A DNA stretch of 64,000 nucleotides from Amphiduros pacificus (GCA_949316495.1 OX439010.1:12570809-12634808), one strand, 5' to 3'; shown: positions 34,001-47,138, counted from the stretch's first letter. Numbers and translations: made by a program. The notes: generated by a model from the sequence alone, not told the origin.

Positions 34001-35140
34001 TCCACTTGATGTCAACATGATGATGAAAGACGTTAACATGGTCCATTTGTACAAAAAAACAGTGAAGATTCCCTTGACAAGCTGGCCAAATGGCCACATG
34101 TGGGAAACAGGAAGTGGCGATGGTGGCGCCGCCACAAGATCGGTTCACCTGAACGATAATGCAGAACTTGTTTCCAATATCTGTTTTAAATGTCTCTGGT
34201 CTGGTGTATGATAATTCCATTACATCCGTTAATATTTATTTCGTGTCATTTTTCAAATTCAGATATGTCATTTTAAAACATCAACAAATTAACAAAAACA
34301 TCATTTCATTGTTCTAACTTCATGCAAATACAATATCACATGCAATCACCATGTTCTATTTACATAATCAAATCATGTGTGACAATTTATTTATCCTGAT
34401 TTTCCATTATACATGATATACATATAGTGGTTGTGCAAAGTTGAAATCCATCTCATATCAGAATCGCGTGAGTTGTGCAAGACATGTTATAATTTAAAAC
34501 GCATTGTATTCATTGCATTTTTTTAAACTTTAATTTAGATGCAAGCAGTAGTAATCCAGGCTTTATGCATGTTAAGGTGTACAGTCTCCACACTATGAAG
34601 GTCAACGTGGCCAACATTCCTTCTCAGAAGAAGCCAACGGAACCCAACTTCCGGTTTGACATGGACATAGGTGAGCTTTACATAGACATGAAGGCCGGGG
34701 GTATGATAGTGTCTCAGAACACTGATTCTCTCCCAGCACACATCGCCTTAGGCTTTGCCCTTCCCATGTTATTTACCCTTCTGCAGCCACGCCCTGAGAA
34801 CCATGTTCCCACAAAACAAACCCCAAGGCCCTCCGCTCTTCTTTTGCACAAGAGGAAAGATAAGGATATACTATCAGACAAACAACTGAAAGCAGACGAC
34901 TTTAAGCTGCTCGACTTTGCTGGCTATCACCACGTTCCGAGGTATCCTGTCTACTGGGAAGAAGGTAAGGACACAACAAAAGACAGATACAAGTATTTTA
35001 AAGAGGTCATGGTGTGGGACAGGGACAAGACAGAGGGTGAGTATAGTTCCTATGACACAGACTGTGAGGACGTGGCTTGGAGCTCAGGTAATCACTGGGA
35101 GAGAACTTCTGGACTGGACTTTGGAGTCTTTGATGACTAG
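28056..35140 (+). CDS. DUF1399 (GRDP-like) protein, copy A
   Basis: Coding exons are 28056-29491, 30500-30653, 33187-33319 and 34539-35140; phases agree, giving 774 aa. A likely 5' untranslated exon ends at 27802 (AATTG|GTAAAT) and joins 28031, where an in-frame stop precedes the ATG, fixing the start at MAAMRAEF. The DUF1399 signature appears twice, as WHVH at 73-76 (WIWHVHKLNP) and WHAH at 206-209 (LIWHAHMALP). This family (Pfam DUF1399, plant glycine-rich domain proteins) has no established biochemistry in animals. Regions after about residue 290 look like beta-rich C-terminal domains with no name I can give. The second coding intron contains a minisatellite with nested elements. A homologous gene lies at the far end of the window in opposite orientation. 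No signal peptide or membrane segment is apparent. Confidence 0.88.
30420..30465. repeat. (TA)n microsatellite
   Basis: An AT-alternating run with a few interruptions, about 35 bases before exon 3 of the DUF1399 gene. A short (CA)n run occurs at about 30260-30284. Confidence 0.85.
30715..31395. repeat. 38-bp minisatellite, block A
   Basis: The unit is TGATGGAGCTGTCACACTAT followed by GACGTTTTTGATAACAAT, roughly 17 copies. It starts about 60 bp after the exon-3 splice donor of DUF1399 copy A. The array resumes as block B after about 870 bp of inserted mobile sequence. Confidence 0.93.
31396..31530 (+). mobile_element. SINE fragment with B-box, different family
   Basis: 5'-truncated: it begins at GGGAGGACGGGAGGTGGTGG, contains a good B-box (GGGTTCGACTCCC) and ends GTTGCTGAAAGGGTCGTAAA AACACC. 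The tail phrase is typical of invertebrate tRNA-SINEs. Its body differs from the four other SINE copies in the window. It interrupts the 38-bp array. Confidence 0.6.
31556..32272. mobile_element. Non-autonomous hAT-type element, 701 bp
   Basis: The 8-bp direct repeat GGTGTCAC stands at 31556-31563 and 32265-32272 and is part of the surrounding 38-bp satellite unit. Inside it the element begins TAGGGATGGGCCC and ends GGGCCCATCCCTA, a perfect 13-bp terminal inverted repeat. The TAGGG start and 8-bp duplication are diagnostic of hAT transposons. No transposase fragment is recognisable, so it needed a helper. The intact duplication suggests a fairly recent insertion. Confidence 0.9.
32265..32930. 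repeat. 38-bp minisatellite, block B
   Basis: Continuation of block A with more diverged units. It includes at 32400-32480 a second copy of the sequence that follows the exon-3 donor (ACTAACTATAGGGTCTGTCA..), preceded by the exon piece GGCCCAGAC. Many units here are shortened. Confidence 0.9.
33320..34538. other. Last intron of DUF1399 copy A
   Basis: AT-rich. Two copies of GACCAATCACAGC occur at 33569-33582 and 33619-33631. A 104-codon frame at 33897-34211 has no homology I recognise. No RNA gene or mobile element supported. Confidence 0.45.
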
Positions 35141-35690
35141 AAACAAAAAAGATATTATAGTTATACATTGTATGACATATTTACACTTCTTTACAAAGTT
35201 GACAACCAGAAAAGAAATTTTCCATTTGCGACAAAGTGAATCACTAATCACTGAACTTACTTTCAAGTTACCAAATTACCATTTTTTAATTTCAATTTTC
35301 TAGGTCCATTTTGAGGTTGACCTGAAATTGTCTTATTCCTGTTAGCCTTCTGATGCATATTTATACTTTGTTACTTAAATTAAATTTTAATCAGTATTAT
35401 AAACTAGATATTGAGCATTCACAACGTTTGCTTTGATTTTAGTCAAATCATAATCAAGATATTGTGCATTCACAACGTTTTCTACCGTTATTTTGTAACA
35501 CATAATGCAAATGTCAAATATAACAAGATATAAATTGATTAAAATAAAAAAGTTAATATGGCACCTTAGTATTGTCATGGCATTGTATTAATAATGTTGT
35601 TCATACAGTCCTGTAGATCATATATACTGCAGTTACTGTAGTGGTTCACCTTTTTCTGTATGTTTCCCATAACAGAATGTCCATGATTAT
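35141..35690. other. 3' flank of DUF1399 copy A
   Basis: Probable 3' untranslated region and flank. An AATAAA is present near 35542. The phrase GATATTG(A/T)GCATTCACAACGTTT occurs twice (35407 and 35457), a short tandem duplication. Confidence 0.5.
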
Positions 35691-35694
35691 ACAT

Positions 35695-36180
35695 TAATGC
35701 TGACCTGAAGTATATTGCTGACGTTGATCGTTTTACTGATGTTAAAAGTAATACTGACCTAGATGTTATATTTGACCTACATTATATTACTGACCAAGAT
35801 TATATTACTGATCTAGATTGATTTGCTGACCTACATTATATTACTGACCTAGATTATATTACTGACCTAGATTGATTTGTTGTCCTAGATTATATTACTA
35901 ACCTAGATTATATTACTGACCTAGATTGATTTGCTGTCCTAAATTATGTTACTGACTTAGATTTATTACTGGCTAAGATTATATTACTAAGATTTATTAC
36001 TGGCCAAGATTATATTACTGACCTAGATTATATTGCTGACCTCAATTATATTGCTGACCTCAATTATATTGCTGACCTCAATTATATTGCTGACCTCAAT
36101 TATATTGCTGACCAAAATTATATTGCTGACCTCAATTATATTGCTTACCTAAATTGTATTGCTGATCTAAAATATATTAT
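35695..36180. repeat. Short-period degenerate tandem repeat
   Basis: Units of about 16-18 bases around ATTACTGACCTAGATTAT and, at 36025-36170, TTGCTGACCTCAATTATA repeat with mixed lengths. The CTGACCTA core is kept throughout while the AT-rich spacer varies. Confidence 0.88.
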
Positions 36181-38750
36181 AGAGGTAATTAAAAAAATCA
36201 TAGACACTTCTATTTGGTACCTGACTAAGCTCTAAGACAGTCAGGCAGGTCTAAGAAACCAAAAACATTACTCCACCAGACCCGTTTGCAACTCGAGGTC
36301 GGACTCTTCAATTGGGATTATTTTTCCTAAACGCGTAGTATTATGCAGTATTATACAGTCATTTTACACTATATTTTAATATAACATGGGAGATTTTCAG
36401 TGTTTATTATTCCCTCAAATATTTAACGATGTTAAACGTAACCATTTGTGCCTTATTTATATGTTTAGGCCGAGATATTGACATGTATATCAATGGCTAG
36501 TAACAATATATACCAAATATATATTCAGATATATGAAAATATTCATTCTGTATTTACCGTTTGTCGCTTTTATAATATTACTCTCTATCAGTGATTACCA
36601 TAGTGCTATCTGTGTAAGACTGTCACAAAGCTAAATATATTTAAATGTTTAAGTATCGTTACACTTGTACTACAGGCTGTCATGTCAGCTTAATAAATAC
36701 AAGGCTGGACTAACCAAATAATCGCTAAATATTGATGTAGATGCTAATAAACATTTGTGCTGTCTTAAAATGTTTCACTCGTTATTTATGGAAATTTTGT
36801 TACATGTGTATACAGAACATGTATTTTTGTCAAAACAATATCCTGTGAATGTCGGTTGTTATCCATATACAAATCTTCCTGGTGAAAGAATCGACCCTGT
36901 CTTCTATGTAAAAATAAATACATACATAAATATCATAAATACATTTTTAATCTCAATAATGATGTTAAACATTTCATCCCCCTAGTGATGAAATCTCATT
37001 TGTATGTTCACATTGGTAAGGTCATGGTATTCCGCAGACCCGGCAGAACGTGTTGTGACTATATTACAAACATAACTGAGATGAGATGTGTCTACTGCTG
37101 ACATGTAACACTATCAACCACAGCTTCCACGGTCATAATCGGCTTCTAGATCTTTGGAAACAATTGCAAGATGTGCTCAAATGCGAATTAATACACATTG
37201 CGATTATTGCAGCTTACTTTTTTTTTAAATCTTTGGAGTACAACGGATAGAGTTGGTGACGCCATGTATTCAACCGTCAGAAATATACTTCAAGTTCAGG
37301 ATTGGTAAGATAATGGTTTTACTTTGATTATATGTTTTTAACAGAGTGATGTTGAAAACGTCACACTTGAATATGAAGTAATGCAGTATTTATGAACTTT
37401 TGCACAATGTGTTAGCATATGTGATTATTTTCATATAAATGACTTTGAATCCTCGCACATTTATTTATATAAATGTATGTAATGACATAGATATACAAAC
37501 TGGGTACCAAGTGCTAGCCCCAAGTGCAATGACCTTCTTTGGTAGTTGAGCGGGACGTGGGGTCATTTCTGGTATGGATAACTGTGTGATTCCATGACGA
37601 TGACCGAAAGGTGGCTATCAGCCAGAAAACATTTACACCTGTCTCATCTATCATGTTGCCAATATTTCGGGGAGTTCTTGTGAGGTCAGCTCTCTGTATT
37701 ATAAAACTCATAATCATTCCAGTATATACATGTGTACGGTCCATTTGGACATAAGCAGTCCTTCATTTTAGGCAAGATATGCCTAAAACAGTTCCATTTA
37801 GCCGAGATAGGCCGTGTGCGGCTGGATAATATATTCATTTGTAACATAATTCTAAATGAAGACTAAGGATCTAATGCTCATGAAAAGTTATCTTGTTTTG
37901 ATTGATAGTAACAATAATAGTGACAGTATGAAATCTTATTTTATTTAACATTAAGTGTCTTTCCACTTGTCTATATATGCATGTTTTGAGGTTCTTTACT
38001 TATGAATTGTTTTGTCTGTCCAATTTTTCTACAAATAGGACTCACAGATTCTACTTGTACAGCTGATTGTATAAAATGTTGGGATGCCTACACATTACAT
38101 TTTAAGAAAAGAAAAAAATGGAAACACTACATGTTAAGCCCTACTCTGCATTGGTAGTACCTCTGCAGTCATTGCCCTATATTTGATAACATTCTAACTT
38201 TGGAATTCCCCAAGTTGCCTTGTTCAGAAAATATCATCAAATCGGAATTTACCAATATCAATTGTAATCAGGTGTCTGACACATAAACTGACCAATCAGT
38301 GCAGCTGTCAGAACAAAACAATCTATTTCAGTTAGCATTTATTCCCCGCCAATCAGTTCACAGTCAGATTTTTATGAATACTGATGACTTAATTGCAGTC
38401 GATTCTGTGTACACCATTATACATGTAGCTTTGGTGGCAGGGACTGATATGATAGAGAAGTCCTGCTGTGAATGGTAGTAAAACCCTTAAGAGAGGCAAT
38501 ATTTGACCAACCTTTGACCATTTTGTTTTTGGCTCTCATATGAATGGTGCGAATGCCTTAGTGCAATATGCCTTATTCAACTGTTTTGTCCACCACACTG
38601 GCTCCATAACAATGTTTGGTATTTTCTTTTTAGGTATAAGTCATACAACCAATATGACCAGAAATAACTAAAGAAAAATGAAACATTTACATTTTAAGAC
38701 ATGCTTTGATCATTTATTTAAGTATTCAAAATAAAATCAGGCAGCTTATC
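36181..38750. other. Intergenic, nothing recognised
   Basis: AT-rich sequence with only short random frames. No splice-bounded exon, RNA gene or repeat could be supported. Confidence 0.45.
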
Positions 38751-38752
38751 GG

Positions 38753-38843
38753 TATATTGTTTGAAGCGCTTTGAGCAGACCTGGTCTGATATAGCGCTAT
38801 ATAAATCGTTATTATTATATTATTATATTATTATTATTATTGA
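38753..38843 (+). mobile_element. LINE 3' end with ATT-repeat tail
   Basis: The sequence GAAGCGCTTTGAGCAGACC..GATATAGCGCTATATAAATC followed by (ATT)n is typical of the 3' ends of CR1/L2-group LINEs, where the GCGCT stem and a short-period tail mark the priming site. It directly abuts another LINE fragment. Confidence 0.6.
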
Positions 38844-39340
38844 ACAGAGTAAGAAAGTATATGGATGAGAAGCTTGCTTTGCAATTGCACACTGCTCTGA
38901 TATTTCCATTGTTTGACTACTGTGACGTAGTCTGTGGTTACTGTAATGTGACACAGATGATAAAATTAGAGAGGCTTCAGAACCAAGTAGGAAAGGTTAT
39001 TTTAAAATTGCCATTTGATTAATCTACATCAGAGGTTCTTGGTAAACTGGATTGGTTTTATGCTGCAGATAGAGTATTCTACCGAATGATTACACAATTT
39101 TGCTCTAGAATATTAATGTGATGAATTCAAATATCTAGTACATGCACACAATACAAGGTATACTAATAAAAATAGCTTAGCAATACCTGAATGTCACCTA
39201 GCTACAGGACAGCGTGTCTTTTGCCACAGATGGGCCATGGCTTGGAACAGTCCGCGTGATGTGGCCAAGATAGAGTGCACCCAGCATAATCACATTAAAC
39301 AAGCTTTAGTTAAAGAAATATTTAGGAATGTGCAATCTGA
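38844..39340 (+). mobile_element. LINE fragment: C-terminal part of reverse transcriptase ORF
   Basis: Translated blocks match the region downstream of the catalytic domain in CR1/L2-type elements: EKLALQLHTALIFPLFDYCD, MIKLERLQNQVGKVILKLPF, then in other frames VLGKLDWFYAADR and CHLATGQRVFCHRWAMAWNS. At least three frame changes or stops break it. No catalytic YADD box is present in this piece. Confidence 0.8.
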
Positions 39341-39914
39341 TTTCAAATACTTTTACTACGTCGGTTTAATTTTCCTGACCAAGCCAAAAACAATCTCGCT
39401 GGCCTGTAATATATGTATGTATCTCAGGCCACTGCCTCGGTCACTCTGTTGAGCCTTGCAGTGCTGCCACCTGTATGTGAGTATGTGAACAACCCAGACC
39501 CAACCAGAACCAGAATAAACCAGGTCCAACATGGCAGCCACATGCCAGTTTGTCCAGTTATTTCATTGTCCAGTTATTTCATGGCCCAAAATAGTTTTTG
39601 AAAATAGCTAAAACCTAACTTAAAAAGACTATTTGGACACATTTTATCTGCATTTATTGTCTCCCTGATTTACTACTTTGTTTTGCTGCCTCTGGAACAA
39701 CCATAAGAGATCTTCGGCTTCACAGTTGTGTCGACTCGGACATGCCCACTTCTCCAGGATCTGACAATATAATATGATGTAGCTATTAATGAATGATTTA
39801 CTAAATATATTAAATATCATAATTATTGGCATATTGGATCAAAAGTTTAAAAAACAGTACAATATAGCATGCAAATATTATTCCCGTAGATATTATAAGT
39901 GTTTTTAACTGGTT
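39341..39914. other. Intergenic, possible minus-strand exon-like stretch
   Basis: A minus-strand AG at about 39762 precedes an open stretch (ILEKWACPSRHNCEAEDLLW) that could be an exon belonging with the THAP fragment next to it, but phase and function cannot be settled. Otherwise nothing recognised. Confidence 0.25.
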
Positions 39915-40180
39915 GATGTGCAATATAAGATGACACTGCACCCTTCTTAAAAATGTCCTTGATTTTCCATGCCCATACTCATTAAAGATTTGGGGCTTCT
40001 CTCATAATCAGAGTCAAGAAAGTGATCAGAGCACAGCTTGTTGTACTTTGTGCTTCTCAGTGAATTCCTCCTGTTAGCTCTAAAATCTATTCCTTTGGTA
40101 AAGTATGATCTTTGGGAATGGGTGCCCCTGCACATTATGACCACCTGTGTTTACAATCCCATGTTTTGCAATGACCCATG
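39915..40180 (-). pseudogene. Broken THAP-type zinc finger domain
   Basis: Minus-strand translations in different frames give CFAKHGIVNTGGHNVQGHPF-PKDHTLPKE, then RRNSLRSTKYNKLCSDHFLD-SDYERSP, then FKKGAVSSYI. These match the THAP zinc-finger order: Cys near the N-terminus, FPKD, the CS.HF Cys/His pair, the SDYERSP segment and the AVPS-like end. The blocks are in different frames and one contains stops, so it is not functional as it stands. THAP domains occur in host DNA-binding proteins and in P-element-type DNA transposases; which one this came from cannot be told. Confidence 0.65.
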
Positions 40181-42776
40181 ATTTTAGGGATATGAATTGC
40201 ACACAAGAACGTTCAGGGGTGTTACGCACGTGTATTTTGAGGATGGGGAGATGCACGCAGAGGCATATCTTCCAAGAGGCCTACCGACCTAGTTCTTGGT
40301 CAAGAGAGAAGGTTATTCACCCTGGGGATTGAAAGTTCTGTGATTTTTCTGGCCATCACTGCACAAATTACTGTCAGATATCACTCAAATATTGGAATTC
40401 TAAAGATTTACAACTTAAGAACATCTTGTCATGTGATTTTTATGATCTTTTTTTTAGTTTAACAAATTGTGTGTTGTAAATGTTTGAAAATATTTATATG
40501 AATTCATCAAATAGCAATTTAGTGCTGATGATAGGGTCACTAGAACACATATTTTACATGTTAATCTACAAAAGTTTTCATTATTAGTTTTCCGTGATTT
40601 TTTCTCTGTCCTTATTCCTGACCTTAGATGTGAAACACTGAAATACGGAACAGTTGTAGGGGATTCAAAAGTCAAATAGGATATCACGGCGAGTGCATCC
40701 ACACGTTTCGTTTTAGCATCAAAATCAATTATAATAGCTGTTGCAAAAAGCACCAAAACAGGGTGGGTATAACTTGGTCGAATATTGCAGCACAATTAAA
40801 TGGCCTCACATATAATGAAATGTCCCGAGTCACGTGGGCACACATTGTGCATACAAAATACACAAAGCAGTGCACACATTACAGTATAAATCCTGAAGGG
40901 CATGACACTCTCCCAAGGTCAATAAAACATTTCATATCCAAATATACTATAGCGCAGTCTGCAAGAAGGTATTATGAAAATGATAACAGGGGCCCTACTG
41001 AAATGAGGATAGGTGAGGAAATCACAATGGAGGTGGTCATGATATGGAGGATATAATATTGGGTGGTCATTCATAACAGAGAAACCATCATGCATGATTT
41101 AATCTAGTCTATTCAAGTATACCCCAGTGATTTAATAAATTTCCATGATGTATGATTGTCAAAGTTTTTTGTTCATATTGTTATAATATTGGATTGAATT
41201 GCTAAAAGTTAAACTGTGGCCTTAGACCATAATTTGGATGACAAAAACAATAATATCATTACCACTTCATACAATATACCTTTCTTAAAAATACGAAATA
41301 CTATCATTCCTAATTATGATTTTTTCCAAAGGAAATTTAATAATCGTCCATTCAGATTTACATCAAATAAAAAAAGGGTAGTACAGGATCAGGCATACTC
41401 TATTAAATTTTGTGTATATATACATATCCCATATAAAGTTTGTTCAGAGTATTTGTATTATGTACTCTGTTGACCAAGATTACATCTGAAGTATTTTCGG
41501 ACAAAGTGTAGAGATATGGTAGATATGGTATATTGCAATGGTCATATGATTTACGAGTTCATCTCACTGAGGACATCACTGTAAGTAATACACTTTTTAA
41601 GTTTTATGATTTATGCTGACAATTTTAAAAACAATGACTCCTCACAGTATAAAATCACTTTGATAAGTTGAATAAAAAAATGAAACGTCGAATGAAATTG
41701 TCTGCATCAATATGTTCAGTTCAATAGAAAAGGTTAATTTCAATGTTCTGTCGTTTATTTGATAATGGTTGGTTACATTGTTATGACATATTATGGTATT
41801 CTGTAGTAAAGGAGGTTTTGCACATCCTAAAGAGATTCTGTTTAACTATTTATCATGAATTTTGTGCAAAGTCCAAAGAGTAGTTCTTGTGATCCAAAAC
41901 TTCGCTTTGGTCTTGTAAATATGATCACTACTCATTTATCAGTGTTGAGAATAGTTCAGGTCAATGACTTTTCTTCCTATTTTGGTATTTTCTCTTTAAA
42001 GAATTACACGTTATGTACATAACTTATTTCATTCAATTTGATGGCAATATAAAAACCCTTTATATGCTCAAGATTAACCTCATGACCAACTTACTAAATT
42101 TAAAATCCACAATTAAATCTTTCATGCTATAGTTTCTCTGCAAACGTGTCTGAACTCAAATAAAATCCAAATATGACACTTTTTTTTTACATTATACAAA
42201 TGATTCAGTTCTATATGTTCTGATGTGCATATCACTCAAATATTAACCACATTATGAATATATCATACTTAATTCTGTATAAAGTTATTTTTTTATATAT
42301 TCTACGCTTGCAAAATACAGTAAATGATTATGATTCAATTCTATATGTTCAGACGTGCATATATTCTATCTGTGTAAAAAAATAAAAAAACATTCATTTC
42401 TCCATGTTCTGATGTGCATAAGTATCAAATAAAACCCATTATGAAAAGTCCATATTTGTTCTCCGTGTAAAGTTATGACCAATGAACAGAACCACCTATC
42501 ACCCCGGGGCAGCACTGTATAAACATTATAAAAATATCACCACGTGGCAATACTGTATAAACCTTATAAAAAGAAACATCATGTTCAATAAATAAGTATT
42601 TTTCTGCAAACATTATTTCATACTACCTCAAAGTAAACTTAAAGAAATAAGGAATTCAAATTTAAGAGCATTATTATATATTTTTGAGATGCTTTTAGAT
42701 CTGATAGTCACTAACTAAGATTTATAATTCTATGAAATGGTTATTATATTTAATGATATATTTGTAGAAATCCATC
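40181..42776. other. Intergenic upstream of the GH3 gene
   Basis: AT-rich. At 42200-42440 three diverged copies of a roughly 100-bp unit share TTCTATATGTTCTGATGTGCATA and a following TGTGTAAAGTTAT phrase. At 42510-42575 a CACTGTATAAACATTATAAA phrase is duplicated. The promoter and any untranslated first exon of the GH3 gene should lie here but were not pinpointed. Confidence 0.45.
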
Positions 42777-45700
42777 ATGGGGCACTGGCAAGTTAAGTTG
42801 ATTTCTGTGTCAGCCTTATTGGGTATTTTGATATATCAAGGATCTGTACTACTTGCCTCTGTATGGAATAGTTCTTATTATGCACTGACCATCATAATGG
42901 GTAAGATGATATTATATTATTATTGACATGTTTTATAAATATGATCTTAATGATACAGGTTACAAGTGACAGAATAGAAGGTTGACACAAACAAGTCTGG
43001 TATCTATATCTTCTTTATGATGAGGATACAAGTGTTGATATTAATTGGTTATTTTGGTTTCATCCAGAAAAAAAAAGATAAATATCCAAAATATTCTAAA
43101 GACCAGAGAAATTTTGAATTGCAAATAGCTTTTTATCAGTTTTGGGTTTTGACAGCGCCTATCAAGAATATTGCACAATGCCACGCCCTAAACTAAAAAT
43201 AGTTTGCTATTGTAAGGATTCTTAATGGCACACGCTATATCCGATTTTTGAATAGTGAGAGTTCAATAAGACACCATATAAACACTATCACCTGTTTTAG
43301 TCCAGTTTAGGGTTATGGTAAAATATACCATTTAAGATCGATGTCGATGGTCAGACAGAATGACATAAAATTCGCCCTATCACTTTATACAAGCTATGCT
43401 GAACTTGACCGCGAAAAAATATGTTAACGTTTTGGGTGTGGTGCACAGTTAAGAAATAATCAATATTTAATTTCGATAAATAAATACGATTCAATATTAA
43501 GATTTCATTGGTTTTTTTTACAGCACCGGTGATTGGTCTGATTTGTCTAGCAACGATTGCATGTTTGCATATCATTACTCTGGAACCTCCAGACTCTCAT
43601 TCCTTACGCTCGCTACTTCAACAGTACATTTTTTACTTGGCCGCCTTCATTGGAGGCCCAATTTGCCATAGAATGACAGTGAAGAAGTTGAATAAGTACA
43701 GAGTGATACAGGAAAATACTCTGATGGACATTCTCAAAAAGAACGGTGACACAATGTATGGTAAAGATTATGATTTGAAAAACATCAAATCCAGAGAGGA
43801 TTTTGTCTCTAAACATCCACTAACATCTTATAGTCATTATCAAAAATATGTTGAGAAGGTTGCGAATGGTGAAGGAAATATTCTCACAAAAGCAAAAGTA
43901 GAGTTTCTTGCACTGTCTTCAGGAACAACAGGAAAAAATAAGATGTATCCAAGAACAAGGGCAGGCAATATAAAGACAATGTTCGCATTTCTGGCCAGTA
44001 TGTATGGTATGAGAGATCTGAATTCAAAATTAAAATTAAAGCGCATAATGCAGTTTGCCATTCACCACCCACCCAGCACAAGTCCCGGAGGAATTCAAAT
44101 GGGAGGGCTTGGACAGTTCTTCGCAAAGGATATGTGCTATGGCGTCGTACCGGTATTGTTCAAGAGCATCTATAAGGAAAGTGCGTCATTCTATGTTCAG
44201 GGAGTTTTTGCCTTGAGAGAGGAGGAAATTGCTCTTTTTGAGTCCTATTCAAGTGATTTATGTTTGGCATTTTTTCGGTTCATTGAAAATAACATAGAGG
44301 ATATATGTGATGATATTTCATTAGGGGTCATACGCAAAATACCTGATCTTGAGGAATCCATTCGTCTGGAAATGAATCAGTATTTGACACCCAAACCAGG
44401 AAGAGCTGAACAAATAAGGAAGATTTTTCACACTGGATCACTTGGAACAGCACTCAAACTATGGCCTAAAATCTGCTATACTACAATGTGCAAGACGGGA
44501 AGTTTTGTTCATTCCGCAGAACTTTTAACACAATCATATTTAAGTGGGCTAAAGATTAGTTTTAGACTCCATGGAGCTTCAGAAGGAATGTTTGGCATCT
44601 GCCTGGAGTGTGACCCAGAATCTAACCTTTTGACGTTTATCACCGATGTGTGCTTTCTGGAATTCATACCAGTTTCAGAGATTGACAAGGAGCAACCTAC
44701 CTGCCTGTTCATGGATCAGGTATAATCATAAATCATCTTCGAATTAAAACGAAATGCAAGTGTCTAGGGTCAATAGAGTTTAGTATCTCAATAATGATTA
44801 TCACAATGTTTGATGTATTTTTTTCCATTTATCTTATCCTGTAGTATTGATAAAGTTTGTTATCATGTAAAGCATGTTAAGCCAGTTACCTAATGATAGT
44901 TGTAGAATAGTTTGTGTGATTGGTATGACTGAATGTTTATATTGACTGACTCATCTCATTGATAATGAACAATTTCATAAAAAAGTGAAATCAAATGATA
45001 GAAAATGAAATATTATATTTTTTATCATGGCAGGTGGAGGTTGGACAATGCTATGAACTCGTGGTAACTAACTATGATGGTTTGTACAGAAACAGATTTG
45101 GAGATGTTATAAAAATCATGAAGCAAGATAAAGGTTTCCCCAGTTATATCTTCCAATACAGGTAATATACTTATTTTCACGTTTATCAGGATATACATAT
45201 TTTATGAAATATATCAATTTAAGAAAAATCAATTGAAAAGTAGTATTTCTATTCATATCAACATAATTTTATTTAAGCCTCCAGATTTTATTCACCCTAC
45301 ACCTGGATACATATATAGGGTTCTGCTATAGACTCATGATTATATTGGGAACTGAAATGTTTTGTATTTGGATAAAGGACAAGGTTATACTGGTTGAGGT
45401 CGGATCCATTGGATATGCCACTAGTATAAGCTTTTTCACTGAATTATAGACACTAATAACGGTCCCAAATTGGGACAGTAAATGATGTGGCAGGTGCCCG
45501 TGTGTTTTGGCCGGATTTCTGGTCACAAGTCACTGGAAATAGGTCACAATTCTTGGTCGTTGTTTGGGGTTGTCTTGTTCTATATTTACATAAATCAATC
45601 AGAGCAATCCTCCAATAATTAGTGACATTACTCATCCGCTGCACAAACCCGTTTCAACGAGAGGTCCTTGATAGTCCTAATATATTTGGACTAGGACAGC

Positions 45701-47138
45701 CTAAAAAGATCCATAAGGGATGGTAACAGTTAAGCAAATTTTATGACATGGCATAACATGCCAAAGTAATTATATATTTTTCAAAATTAAATTTTTAATT
45801 GTCTAGAAATAGATTAAAAAATAAATAGATAGATTACAAAATATATATATCTATAAAAAAAAAAAATACTTTTAGGACTGGGCAGATTTTGAACATAGCT
45901 TTTGATCGGACCCCAGAATCCATCCTGTATAAGGCATTGGAGATAACAGAGAAGCAGTGGCCAGACTGGTCAGTGACAGACTACACATCGGTTGAGAGCT
46001 CCTTCATAGAGAAACTAGCAGGTCACCATTTGAAAACACTTATCATAATATTTAAACTAAGATGGCTGCGTAATCAAGGATATATCAACATTATTTTTAT
46101 AATCAAAATTTTGATATCGTTTATTTGTTTTGATAAGACCACATCTGCAATGCACAACAACGGTGATAAGTTGGAAAGTATTGTAACATTAGGAAGTGTA
46201 GTACATTGTTGATTGAATATAATCGTAAATCCAGTATCTAAAAATGTAATTTATACATTAAATCTAATCTATGTATAATGGAAACATATTTTAGGAAGGC
46301 AGTTTGATCCAGCAAGATATATAGTATTCATTGAAATCAACTCCAACACTCATCTAGGGGAACAACACAAAACTATGGTATGTGTTCAAATAATATTTAA
46401 AATTGTAACCAATGTCATACTTTAAGGCAATTAATATTCCTGTGATCCTAGTGAACAGATTTTCTATTTTCCAAAAACATCAAGAGAAAAGTGCACACTT
46501 GAATATTTGAAAAAAATCAATTTTATCACCACTTTCCATATATCTGTTAACCAAGCTCTTCTTGTATTTCCAAATTTACCAATCAAAATGAGAACATCCG
46601 TTTCACTAAGATCACAATGAATATTCTTCACACTAAAAATAACATTTACACAGCTGAGCACAATGATGTAATCTGCAGAACCAACTATTTTGGTCTCCTC
46701 TGTCACTAAGGGGAACTCATTGAAAAAAACCCATAAATGGCCAAAATGACAATAAGACATATTTACACATAACTTTTTATCACATTAAAATCATGTTATA
46801 TCCAGCTTGAAGATAATCTGTGTGATGTCCACGAAGCATACAAAGACTTCAGACTCCAAGGGAGTATCGCACCTATGGAAGTAATACAGGTAAAATCCCT
46901 TCCTGTCTATATTTATTCATTTTGATAAACAAATAACATAAGTAAGTAAATGTTGAATTCTTGGATGGAAATATATATAAGTATACATTTGGGATCATCT
47001 TGATTTAAGGTAAAACCAGGCAGTTTTGAGGGAGTCCGAGCGATATTAATGGGGAACAGAAGTAACGTGCAGTTCAAAATGCCAAGAGTTATGAGAAAAG
47101 AAGAGGTACTGGCATATCTATGGGGGAATCAAGCCTGA
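42777..47138 (+). CDS. GH3 domain-containing protein (adenylate-forming family)
   Basis: Exons are 42777-42900, 43524-44719, 45034-45161, 45876-46021, 46295-46377, 46806-46889 and 47010-47138; all are GT..AG with matching phase, giving 629 aa. Hydrophobic stretches in residues about 8-60 and 75-90 suggest membrane attachment. The adenylate-forming signature SSGTTGKNK is at 173-181. The segments SYLSGLKISFRLHGASEGMF, YELVVTNYDGLYRNRFGDV, FDPARYIVFIEINS and VQFKMPRVMR match the GH3 order (GHDC in vertebrates). Plant GH3 enzymes conjugate amino acids to acyl acids through an acyl-adenylate; the substrate of animal members is not established. The final codons (VLAYLWGNQA and stop) coincide with the first unit of a 43-bp minisatellite. 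Splicing at GTACTG (47106) into an exon beyond the array is possible but less likely. Confidence 0.9.

Noticed and set aside
36755-36985. 76-codon frame
   Set aside because: AT-rich random frame in intergenic DNA.
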